Positions 1 through 11,680 of a stretch of DNA of 64,000 nucleotides are shown piece by piece. The DNA is from Mytilus trossulus. Taxonomy: Eukaryota; Mollusca; Bivalvia; Mytilida; Mytilidae. The position numbers were made by a program, and so were the translations under genes. The first letter of the stretch is position 1, and every line of letters starts with the position of its first letter. Below the pieces are notes generated by a model. It was not told the origin of the DNA and searched no databases. It saw only the letters and a list, made by a program, of their open reading frames with translations. Location of the stretch: contig NC_086386.1 in assembly GCF_036588685.1 (NCBI RefSeq), forward strand, positions 19,178,931-19,242,930. The letters run 5' to 3'.

Positions 1-544
1 AAGTTTAGAAAATAATTCTGTAATATACTATAGTGAAACACTATACACAATATGAAAGTTTATGAATGTGAAAAGGTCAAGGCCGCTTCTTCTTTTGCTA
101 TGTCTTAAATGGAAAACAATCAGAAGGTTTAAAATCAACGCTATTTTGTAATGGCATCTCTTCATATAAGAAGTCAAATTTGTCGTTTTGACATCGTTTA
201 AAGCATATGCTTATAATTGAATCGTTTTTGTAGCATTCTATTGAATAAATATCAGAATATTTCTTCTTTTTGTCCTTGTGGTTGAAATATTGATATTTTT
301 AGGTCTGACCTTTGACCTCAATTTCACAAAAATGTGACCACTCTGAAATTTTACGACCCAACTTTTCTTATTGTACACTTTTTCCTCTTTCCATCGATAT
401 ATAATTTAGGTGTGTGTTCTTCCGGACCATTAAAGTTTTAAAAAATGAACTCTGGTTGCAGTACTAAATGGGTCGTTGATACAAATCAAAATTAAGAAAC
501 TAAATGGGTCTATCAATGCCATTCCTACTTCAATCTTTAAAGAC

Positions 545-1810
545 CCTTATGTTACAAAACACTTGTACCCGCAGATAAAGCCGCAAACAACAACGTTTTT
601 GTGTGTAAAACTCATTACATTAACTGTTTGGTATACGAATTAGGTATTGACAATTCACTTGGAAAACCAACATATACCCTCACGACACTTACCAAAGAGG
701 AAATCCTGGATATTCATAGGTTTGTTCTATGTTCCTTTGGAATTTCAACCAAAGATGATGAACTGGATCTTCCATTACTGTATTGGATACCTAAACTGCA
801 TAAGTGTCCTTACAAACAACGGTATATTGCTGGGTCTTCCAAGTGCTCGACGAAACCCCTTTCTAAATTATTAACATCTATTTTATTTTGTCTTAGGAAG
901 GGATAAATCCTACTTTGTAAAGGATCACTCTTTTTCAAACGAAAAATTTCTCTGAAACAGACATCATCAAGATGCTTGATTTCTTGATTGACAACATAAT
1001 TGTTACGTTCGGAAGACGTGTTTTTCAACAGACTATCGGCATTCAAATGGGAACGAATTTCGGTGACTATGTCGAACACATCTATCCCATTGAACTAGAG
1101 ATAAAGGATACAACAGATACAGTTAAGTCGGCCTCATATCTTAACTTACATCTAGAAATTGACAATGAGGGTCGATTGAAAACAAAACTTTACGACAAAG
1201 TTATGAATTCAGCTTTCAAATTGCGAACTTTCCATTTCTAAGAAGGAGCATTCCAGCAGCACATGCATACGGCGTATATATCTCCAAACTGCCAATTGAT
1301 ACGATATTCCCATGCTTGCATTTCCTATCATGATTTCCTTGATAGAGGGTTGTTGCTCACAAGGAAGCTATTACATCAAGAGTTCCAAATGTTGAAGTTG
1401 AAATCATCTCTTCGTAAATTTTACGGACGCCATCACGAGTTGGTTGACCGTTATGGAATAAACGTTTCACAAATGATATTGGATATGTTACTTACGTCGT
1501 AACTACAATCCCCTTCCCTTTCATAAATGTGACCTACAGAATTATACTATTTTCCGAATTTGTTATCTCATAAGCAACACAACGGGTGCCACATGTGGAG
1601 CAGGATCTGCTTACCCTTCCGGAGCACCCGAGATCACCTCTAGTTTTTATGAGGTTCATGTTGTTTATTCTTTAGTTTTCTATTTTGTGTCATGTGTATT
1701 ATTCTGTCTGTTTGTCCTTTTCGTTTTTAGCCATGGCGTTGTCAGTTTATTTTCAATTTATGAGTTTGACTGTCCTTCTGGTATCTTTCATCCCTCTTTT
1801 AACACGCACA
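545..1810 (+). pseudogene. Degenerate Penelope-like reverse transcriptase, copy A
   Basis: Broken open frames read LPLLYWIPKLHKCPYKQRYI and then AGSSKCSTKPLSKLLTSIL (about 770-890), the PKxHK...R-I-SS block of Penelope-like and related reverse transcriptases. A second piece (972-1241) has QTIGIQMGTN, the IGIPMGTN-like motif, and a third (1263-1502) holds the C-terminal HDFLDRG region. The catalytic YLDD part is deleted: the frame jumps from MGTN to a downstream segment near 1080. A conserved non-coding tail runs to about 1810 and recurs at 38560 and, inverted, at 14350-14585. Clearly dead. Confidence 0.75.
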
Positions 1811-2127
1811 AGTATCACTGAATACCTTTTGAATTACCATTTTAAAGATTCAACCAGATGGCCTAGACACAAATTATCTTACATCCAAGCTCATTTCTTC
1901 TACCAGTGGTAGATCTGAACCAGATCCACCCTACCCGATACCCCAGCTTGAGTTTCTTTGATTTGCATACTTTCCTTTGATTTGTAACATTTTGGCGGCA
2001 ATGCATAATCCACAAAAAAAACCTTATAATTATTTACACGGTAAAGTTTAGATTTTTCATATATATTTGGTTTCTAATGCCACTTTTACGCATATTTAGC
2101 TTTGATCTACTTCGTGTTAATTTAAGA

Positions 2128-2250
2128 ATTGAATGCTTCTTTTTGTAACTTCATTGGGGTGTAAAAGCGTTGACCGAAGTACATTTTTTTAAATGTGCGC
2201 ACGGTCAACGCTTTTACAACCCTATGAAGTTACTAAAAGAAGCATTCAAT
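2128..2250. mobile_element. Foldback MITE, 123 bp
   Basis: The two ends are near-perfect inverted copies about 50 bp long: ATTGAATGCTTCTTTTTGTA at 2128 faces its complement ending at 2250, with GTAAAAGCGTTGACCG and its complement inside. Only about 20 bases separate the arms. It has no coding capacity. Confidence 0.8.
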
Positions 2251-2503
2251 ACTTATAATTACATTTTTTTAGCTATGAACATGAAAACACGAATTTTATA
2301 ATTTTCTATTTAATAAAATTCACCTGTGCATTTTATTGTGGGACCACGTGTTATACTGAATAAAAAGTGTTATTGATTTATGCAACTGCTAAAGAAAAAT
2401 TGTTTCTAGGCAGCCTTGTTGTTTACCGTATAGGACTTTGTAGCAGTCAAAATAAAAGACTCAGATTTGGTACACATGATTTTTCAAAAGAGAGTGGCGG
2501 GCC

Positions 2504-2663
2504 CCAGTGGCGGATCCAGAAATTTTCATAAGTGGGGGCCCACTGACTGACCTAAGAGGGAGTCCGCTCCAGTCACGCTTCAGTGATTCCCTATATAAGC
2601 TACCAATTTTTTTCCCAGAAAAGGTGGGGGGCGGGCCCCCTGCCCCCCTAAATCCGTCTCTGG
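2504..2663. mobile_element. Short dispersed element with imperfect inverted ends
   Basis: Starts CCAGTGGCGGATCCAG and ends AAATCCGTCTCTGG, which are imperfect inverted copies. G- and C-rich inside (GGGGGCCCACTG). The same left end recurs at 37696-37735, so it is a repeated family. Confidence 0.55.
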
Positions 2664-2820
2664 TAGCGTTATTTTAGAAAACAGAATATATCTACAACCG
2701 ACGATCGGATGTAGACCCTATAAATGAATTGCTATTTAGGCAATCACAATAATACTGGTACCTCAATTAAAACTCGACAGTATATATTGAATATAGCTTT
2801 TCTTTTCTCTTTAGGCTAAA

Positions 2821-2838
2821 ATGGAAAATTGGAATGAG
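2821..2838 (+). CDS. Exon 1 (start microexon) of the ROCO gene
   Basis: Six codons beginning with ATG (MENWNE). A strong pyrimidine tract and AG acceptor end at 2814, so the 5' UTR is probably spliced in at 2815, and the donor GTAAGC follows at 2839. Phase 0 fits exon 2, where an ankyrin cap helix starts at once. The start is chosen because it is in frame and between good splice sites; the upstream UTR exon was not found. A different first exon in the repeat-filled intron 1 is the main alternative. Confidence 0.5.
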
Positions 2839-5800
2839 GTAAGCTTTACTTAATTGTCACGTGTTGGTTTGTTCCCCAACTACAAAACTACTTATTCCAA
2901 GATCACAGATCAAACAAACAAAAAATACAAAACTGGGACAAAGCAAGGTGCACTCTAATCATTTGACACTTCTTTTCATTACATGGGTGACACATACAGC
3001 ATTTGAACCAGTATTCAGTAACTGATAACAAACAAAAATGCTGTTTAAGCAATTTATCGAATATGTTTATTCCAACGCCGTAGAGGAGAGGGCATTAAGA
3101 TTAACTCTTGTACGCCCGTACCTTATCCGTCCGTACGTTCCAAAAATGGTTTCCGTTCTCTAACTTGAGTTTGCCTCAACCAAATGTTATGAAACTTAAT
3201 CATAACGCTTATTACCACAAAGCACAGATCGAGTTTGAATTTAAGTGGCATCACTTTTAATGTTCGAGAGTCCCTTTCCAAATGATATTTTTTTCTTTTG
3301 TTTTCGGTCTCTTACTTTAGTTTGCCTCAACCAAATGTTATGACACTTAAGCACAATGCTTATTAAGACAAAATACAGATTAAGTTTGACTTTTGGTGGC
3401 ATTACTTTTTCCGTACTATAGTCATGCCCCTTTACAAATGAATGCATTGCTGATTTTTTTGTTTCCGATCTCTAACTTGAGTTTGCCTCAACCAAATAAT
3501 ATGAAACTTAACCACGATGCTTAGAAACACAAAACACAGCTCAATTGAATTTTGGTGGCATCACTTTCATTGTTCGAGAGTTACGCCCCTTTACAAATGA
3601 AAAAAATGCTTTTTTTTTGTTTCCGTTCTCTTATTTTAGTTTGCCTCAACCAAATGTTATAAAACTTATCCAAAATGTTTATTACTACAAAACACAGACC
3701 AAGTTTGAATTTTGGTGGCGTGACTTTTACCGTTTTAGAGTTATGCATCTTTACAAATGAAAACATGCTGATTTTTTTGTTTCAGTTCTCTAACTTGAGT
3801 TTAACTCAACCAAATCAAATGTTATGAATCTTATCCACAATGCTCATTACCACAAAACATAAATCAAGTTTGAATTTTTGTGGTGTCTCTTTCCACTGTC
3901 CTAAAGTTATGCCTCTTTTCAAATGGAAAAATTGTTGAAATAATAGTTTTTGTTTTCTAACTTTAGTTTTCCTCAACCAAATGTTATGAAACTTATCCAA
4001 AATGTTTATTACTACAAAACACAGATCAAGTTTGAATTTTTATGGCGTCACCTTAACCGTTCTAGAGTATTGCCTCTTTACAAATGGAAAAAATGCTGAT
4101 TTTTTGTTTCCGTTCTCTAACTTGAGTTTGCCTCAACCAAATGTTATGAAACCCAACCACAATGCTTATTACCACAAAAACCAGATCGAGTTCGAATTTT
4201 TTTGGTGATATTACTTTTACTGTTCGAGAGTTTGACCCTTTTACAAATGAAAAAAATGCTAATTTTTTGGTTTCCGATCTCTTACTTTAGTTTGCTTCAA
4301 CCAAATGGTTTGAAGCTTCATCACAATGCTTATTACAACAAAACACAGATCGAGTTTGAATTTTGGTGGCATTACTTTTTCCGTTCTAGAGTTATGCCCC
4401 TTTACAAATGAATGCGTTGCTGATTTTTTTGTTTCCGATCTCTAACTTGAGTTTGCCTCATCCAAATGTTATGAACTTAACCAAGATGCTTATTTACACA
4501 AAACACAGATCAAGTTTAAATTTTGGTGGCATCACTTTCATTGTTCAAGAGTTATGCCCCTTTACAAATAAATGCATTGCGGATATTTTTGTTTCCAATC
4601 TCTTCTTGAAGTTGCCTCAACCAAATGTTATGAACTTAACCACGATGCTTATTTACACAAAACACAGATCGAGTTAAAATTTTGGTGGCATCACTTTCAC
4701 TGTTCGAGAGTTACGCCCCTTTACAAATGGAAAAATTGCTTTTTTTTGTTTCCGTTCTCTAACTTTAGTTTGCCTCAATCAAATGTTATGAAACTTATTC
4801 AAAATGTTTATTATTACAAAACACAGATCAAGTTTGAATTTTGGTGGCGTCACTTTTACCGTTCTAGAGTTATGCCTCTTTACAAATAGAAAAAAATGCT
4901 GATTTTTTGTTTCCGTTCTCTAACTTGAGTTTGCCTCAACCAAATGTTATGAAACTTATCCACAATTTTTATTACCACAAAACATTTATGGTGGTGTCAA
5001 TTTTACAGTCCTAAAGTTATGTCCCTTTACAAATGGAAAAATTGTTGAAATATTAGTTTTTGTTCTCTAACTTTAGTTTGTCCAACCAAATGCTATGAAA
5101 CCAAATCACAATGCTTATTACCACAAAACACAGATCGAGTTTGAATTTTGGTTGCATCACTTTTATCTTCCTAGAGTTATGCCCCTTTACAAATGAATGC
5201 AGTGCTGATTTTTTTTGTTTCTGATCTCTAACTTGAGTTTGCCTCAACCAAATGTTATGAAACTTGTCCACGATGCTTATTTACACAAAACACAGATCGA
5301 GTTTAAATTTTGGTGAAATCACTTTCACTGTTCGAGAGTTATGCCCCTTTACAAATGAATGCATTGTTGATTTTTTTGTTTCCGATCTCTAACTTGAGTT
5401 TGCCTCAACCAAATGTTATGAAACCTAACCACGATGTTATTAACACAAAACACAGATCGAGTTAAAATTTTTGTGGCATCACTTTCACTGTTTGAAAGTT
5501 ATGCCCTTTTCAAATGGGAAAAATGCTTTTTTTTTGTTTCCGTTCTCTAATTTTAGTTTGCCTCAACCAAATGTTATGAAACTTATCCAAAATGTAAATT
5601 ACTACAAAACACAAATCAAGTTTGAATTTTGGTTGCAGCACGTTTACCGTTCTAGAGTTATGCCTCTTTACAAATAGAAAAAATGCTGATATTTTTGTTT
5701 CCGTTCTCTGACTTGAGTTTGCCTCAGCCAAATGTTATGAAACTTATCCACAATTTTCGTTACTACAAATATAAATCAAGTTTGAATTTTGGTGGTGTCT

Positions 5801-8800
5801 CTTTAACAGTCCTAATGTTATGCCCCTTTACAAATGAAAAAATTGTTGAAATATTAGTTATTGTTCTATAACTTTAGTTTGCCTCAACCAAATGTTATGA
5901 AACTTATGAACAATTCTTATTACTACCATACACAGATAAATAATGAATTTTAGTGGCATCACGTCAACTGTTCTAGAGTTATGCTCCTTTGAAAATAGAA
6001 AAATTGCTGAATATTTCATATCTGTTCTCTAATTTAAGTTTACGTCACATAAATGTTATGAAAATTATAAACAATGCTTATTACCTCAAAACTCAGGTCA
6101 AGTTCAAATTTGGGTAGTGTCCCTTTTACATTTGTTGTTTTTATAGTGATTAAGATGATAACACAATGTTGACTGTTGTACCTCTATTTTTGACATTTTT
6201 ACTTATTGTGTCTATTCGTTTTGTTCACACATCGTTGACAATGTAATGGAATTTGATGTGACTGTCATACAAGTGAGAGGTTTAGCTAGGTTTAAAACAA
6301 GGTTCAATCCACCATTTTCTACATAAGAAAAGCCTGTTCCTAGTCCGGAATATGACAGTTGTTATCAATGCGTTTGATGTGTTTGAACTATTGATTTTTC
6401 TATTTGATTTGGAACTTTCCTTTTTTGAATTTTCCTCGGAGTTCAGTATTTCTGTGTTTGTACTTTTTACAGTGCTTCAGTTATGGCTCTTTATAGCGTT
6501 ATGTGCAAGCGGGGGCATCATATATGTCCCATAGACACACTTCCCATTTATTCAAGTATGAGTGTATACTCTGTAAAAATTAGTTGACACTGTATTATTT
6601 ATGTAATACCTTCAGAATCCTTGTTTAAAATCTCAAATATGTAACCCTTAGGTCTATAGAGTTATTTGAAAAACTATTGGACATTTTTTTCTAAATAAAA
6701 TTCAACACTGGAGTTCTCTCCCCTTGCCATTGTTTAGTTCGTGTGAGTTAAATACGACCACTCATTTTATGGCATAGAGAGCCAACTGATACAACACACC
6801 ATTGTAATCCAACAGTTTTTTTTTCTTGTTAGGTTACAGTCTCATTACATTATTATAACCCATATCTACATTTATTCAGTCTACAAACATTTATATATTT
6901 TTCTCTTTTAGTAAGTAAAGAGAAATTTCTTCTATCTGATATTAAAAAAAAGGATTTAGGGACAATTAAAGGACTTAGAGAATGAAAAACACAACTACAT
7001 GTCTTAATAGGGACAAAAATAGGAGCAACTAAAGGACTTAGTGTATTACATATCTTTAAGAGGACTAAATATCACAGTCCAGAAAACACTACAAGAAAGA
7101 AAAATCAAGGATATACCAAATCTAGTCCATGATTCTATAAAAAAAAATGTTTTTTCGAAGGTTAACAAATTGTGTTTATCTTGATAATATAAAATGCATA
7201 AATTCCAGCAATTACATGCTATTTAAAAAAAATTCTCTCTGTTGTGAATGTTTAATGAAGGAAGGATACTACTGAAATATGGAGTCATTGCTATACAGAA
7301 GAATACATAATTACTACTTAATTTAACAGTGATTAAATTCATTACATACAATCTATTAAATGTACTTTCTATGTTTTACGTACAGAAACTTCATACAGCT
7401 TCTGAGGATGGAGATATAGAAGCCTTAAAATTATGCCTACAGAATGATGCGGACATTGATTTTCATGATGCAAGTAAAATAGTCAAACACTACCTTAATT
7501 TAATACATTAGAGCAAAATCATTTTAAGATCCGTCGTCTTATGGTACATGTACAATAAAAAACACAAAACTACATGTTACTTAAACTAAAGCACAGTAAA
7601 ACAGTGTTTAACTCCAGGTTACTTCAAAATACTGAATATTGTACATAAAAGTATAAAACACACAACGGTAAGTTACTTTATAATACAGGATATTGTATAT
7701 AAACACACGACAACAATTTACTTTTAATAGAACATAGCAATAATACCAGATTGTACACCAGTAGTATAAAACATACAAAAAAAAGTTACTTCAGAACATA
7801 ACAGATTGTACATAAGCCGTATAAAACACACACCTACAAGATACTGCACAACATGTCAGATTGTCCATAAGCAGTATAAAACACACAACTACAAGTTACT
7901 TCAGAACATAACAAATTGTATGTAAGCAGTTTAAAACACACAGCTACAAGTTACTTAAAACAAAACAAATTGTACATAAGTTTCTAAAAACACACAACTA
8001 CACTTTAGAACATAACAGATTGTGCATAAGAAGTTAAAAACGCAAAACTGCAAGTTACTTTAGAACATAACAGATTGTACATTAGCAGTATAAAACACAC
8101 ATCTACAAGTTGCTTTAGAACAGAACAGATTTTACATAAGCAGTAAGCAGTATAAAACACACAACCACAAATTACTTCATAACAACAGATTGTACATAAG
8201 CAGAATAAAACACACAACTACAGTTTTCTTCAGAACATAACTATACTTAGAGAGTGTATGTAAGCAATATAAAACACACAACAAGTTACTGCAGAACATA
8301 ACAGATTGTACATAAGTACATGTAGCAAAAAACACACAAATACAAGGTTCTTCAGAACGTAAATGATTGTACATTAGCAGTATAAAACACACAACTACAC
8401 ATCACTTCAAAACATAACAGATTGTACATAAGAAAACGCAGTATAGAACACACAACTACAACATGACAATTTGTACATAAGTACATTTATTTTACTCAGA
8501 GATTTAATCATTATATCAACAAATACTTGTTAGGATATATAAAGTGAGATGTCATTTTATTCAGAGATTTAATCATTATATCAACGAATACTTTTTAGGA
8601 TTATATAAAAGTGACATGTCATATTACTCAGAGATTTATGCCTCGTTCAGACGGACAATTAATTCGAATTGAATTCGAATCGAATGCGAATCGAATCGCA
8701 AATCGCGTTCACACACTCTTCTTTTTTAATTCGAATTGAATCATCGAATTCGCATTAGAAATACGCTTTTGTGAATACAAATCAAAAGTTAACGTTGTTT

Positions 8801-11642
8801 GAACAGTAAAGCGAATTGTAATTCGAATTAGAACTGATGTCAGGACGTAAAACGTGTCGAATGCGAATTAAACTAATTCGAATTAGTTAATGCGAATCGA
8901 ATTCGAATTACGTGTGAACTCAGCATCAATTATATATAGTCTTGGGTCAATCCTATTTCTGTCTTGTTCATTCATATTTGGCGTCATTTTTTCATTTTTG
9001 ATGATCTGTTTTGCAGGTTCAAATGCGACGTCATTTTTTTGTCATGTTTTGCAATTTCGGGTATGGCGTAACTTGGCGTTGGGGTTTGGACTTGTTCGGA
9101 TGTGCCAATTTTTGGTGTTGCATTTGTCGGGTTGTGTACTGTATTTCGGCTGTTTCCTGTAGTTGGTTTATACTTCAGTTTTGTCATGTGTCTTTTGTGT
9201 AGTCATTTTGTAGGGTTTACTGTTTGCAAAAGTGTAGATTGTTCTAGATTGTGGGGATGTTCTAGTACCTAACAGAGGACCCTGGCCGTTTTTGGCACAA
9301 CCTTTTTTTAACTTTTGGTCCTCGATACTGTTCAACTTTGTAATTGTTTTGGCCTTCAAACTGTGGTATCTGGGCGTCATTGGTGGGTCTTGTGTGGACA
9401 AAATGCACTTCTGGCGTATTAAAATTTTACACATGTTGCCTTTTGTTGGCTATTGTTCGTGTGTTTCCTTGTCAATTGTGTTCTCCTATTTGTTTGTATT
9501 GTAGTCCTGTAATGTTGTGTTGTCATCTTAATGTTATATTTCACATGGCTATAAAAGAAAGAGGTTTGGCATGCCACAAGACCATGTTCAGCCCACCATT
9601 TTTTTCCTTTAAAAATGCCCTGTACCAAGTCAGGAATATGGCCATTGTGATATTATAGTTCGTTTCTGTGTGTGTTACAGTTTAACATTGTGTCGTTTGT
9701 TTTCCCTTATTTTTGAGTGTCAGTTCAAATTACCGTAAGACATGTCACGGTACTTGTCTATCCCAAATTCATGTGTTTGGTTTTGATGTTATTTGTGTTG
9801 TTCTCGTGGGATTTCGTCTGGTGCTTGGTCCGTTTCTGTGTGTGTTGTATATTGATGTTGTGTCGTTGTTCTCCTCTTGTATTTAATGCGTTTCCCTCGG
9901 TTTTGATTTGTTACCCCGATTATGTTTTTTGTCCATGGATTTATGAGTTTTGAAAAGCGGTATATTACTGTTGCCTTTATATATCAACAGATACTTTTAA
10001 AAATTATATAAAGTGAGATGTCAATTTCTCAGAGTTGCAATGAAACCATTGATGTAAATATTTTATTCAATACCTATAAAAATGTTATTTTAAGATGAAA
10101 GTTCAGATAGAAGTTTTGACATTTCACAAAAAACATGTTGTTTATCTAATGTTTATAAACAAATAATTACAAGTATCACTAGTCATTTTCGTGAGTTTTA
10201 ACCACTGATTCATGTGATGTATATTTATAATTAGGTCTTTCCACTTTTCTGTGGAAAGACCTATTGTTTTTCTTCTGATTATTAGGTCATTCCACTTTTC
10301 TGTGGAAAGACCTATTGTTTTTCTTCTGATTATTAGGTCTTTCCACTTTTCTGTGGAAAGACCTATTGTTTTTCTTCTGATTATTTTTTTTTTTTCTTCC
10401 GCCTAATTTTGTTCTGGCGATAAACATTTGTTTCACAATATGTCGCTTAGATATTTGGTATATGATATCGAACAGTTTATGCGCTTTTGAAATTTACCCT
10501 GCCTAAACGAATACTTTTCTTTGTAGGAGTTATCTCCCCAAACACTGTTTTCCTTGTGAGCGCAACTCCTTCGCAACCGTAAAATATTATGACAATTTTA
10601 TTTTACAAAATTGCTCGTTATATCCTTCGCATGATTTGTCCTATATTGACCGAAGTGATATGAACGCTCCATATGAGAGTTATTTCCCCTTATGCATTTG
10701 ATATAAGTGATAGGCATTTCTATCTTGTAAACCATAAGTGCTAGAGACCAAGGATCCTTTGATTTGAGGTCCTTGGTCCAAAAAAAAATGAAAATTAGGT
10801 CAAGGTCAAAGGTCAAGGTCGTATTTGAGATTTTTATTTGTCTTTGATTTCCCTATAACTTTAGAACGGTTATAGATACAGAAAATTTAGATAGTCAAAA
10901 ATGCTTGGTACTCCAAGGGGCAACTTTGTTACATTATAACTTTATTGGTTTTACCATTGTGTAAGGGACATAATCCCCATTAATGGTTTCTATAAAGCCA
11001 TTATTAGGCAAAACTTTTAACCAAATGTCCTTGACCCATAGGGTCTTTTGCAATGACATTAAGGTCATGTACATATGTGATTTGGGACACTACTTGAAGA
11101 GTTTTATGTGTGTTTGCCAATCAACCAATCAATCAATCAATCAATCATGATCATGATCAATCAATCAATCATGTTTCCGTCGCATGTGTTTATCATAGGG
11201 TTCAGGATCATTTTGTTTCTTTTTCGCTGTTTCAATTGACCCTATCCAACGTGTTTAATTTATCAACCAACCAACCAAACAACCAACCAACCAACTGACC
11301 GACTGACCAACCAACCAACCAACTAATCAATCAATCAACCAATTATGATCATGATCAATCAATCAATCATGTTTCCGTCTCATTTGTTTAATATAAGGTC
11401 CAAGATCTTCCTTGTTTCTTTTTCGCTGTTTCAATTGACCCTATCCAACGTGTTTAACCAACCAACCAACCAACTAATCGATCAATTAATCAATCAATCA
11501 ATCAATCAATCATGATCATGATCAATCAATCAATCATGTTTCCGTCTCATGTGTTTAATTAATATAGGGTCCAAGATCTTCTTTGTGTCTTTTTCGCTGT
11601 TTCAATTGACCCTATCCAACGTGTTTAACCAACCAACCAACT

Positions 11643-11680
<38 letters not shown>

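Noticed and set aside
3241-5871. Many 60-105 codon frames on both strands with FRSRVMPLYK or HNIWLRQTKVR
   Set aside because: They are the 160-bp satellite read in different frames; indels between units break them, and there is no domain.
7470-7511. Extension of exon 2 through 7474-7511
   Set aside because: It runs to a stop and leaves the ankyrin pattern; the phase-0 border at 7469 fits exon 3.
8890-9953. Hydrophobic frames resembling membrane proteins
   Set aside because: T-rich strand of an inserted dispersed element; Phe, Leu, Cys and Val bias comes from base composition, and overlapping frames look equally good.
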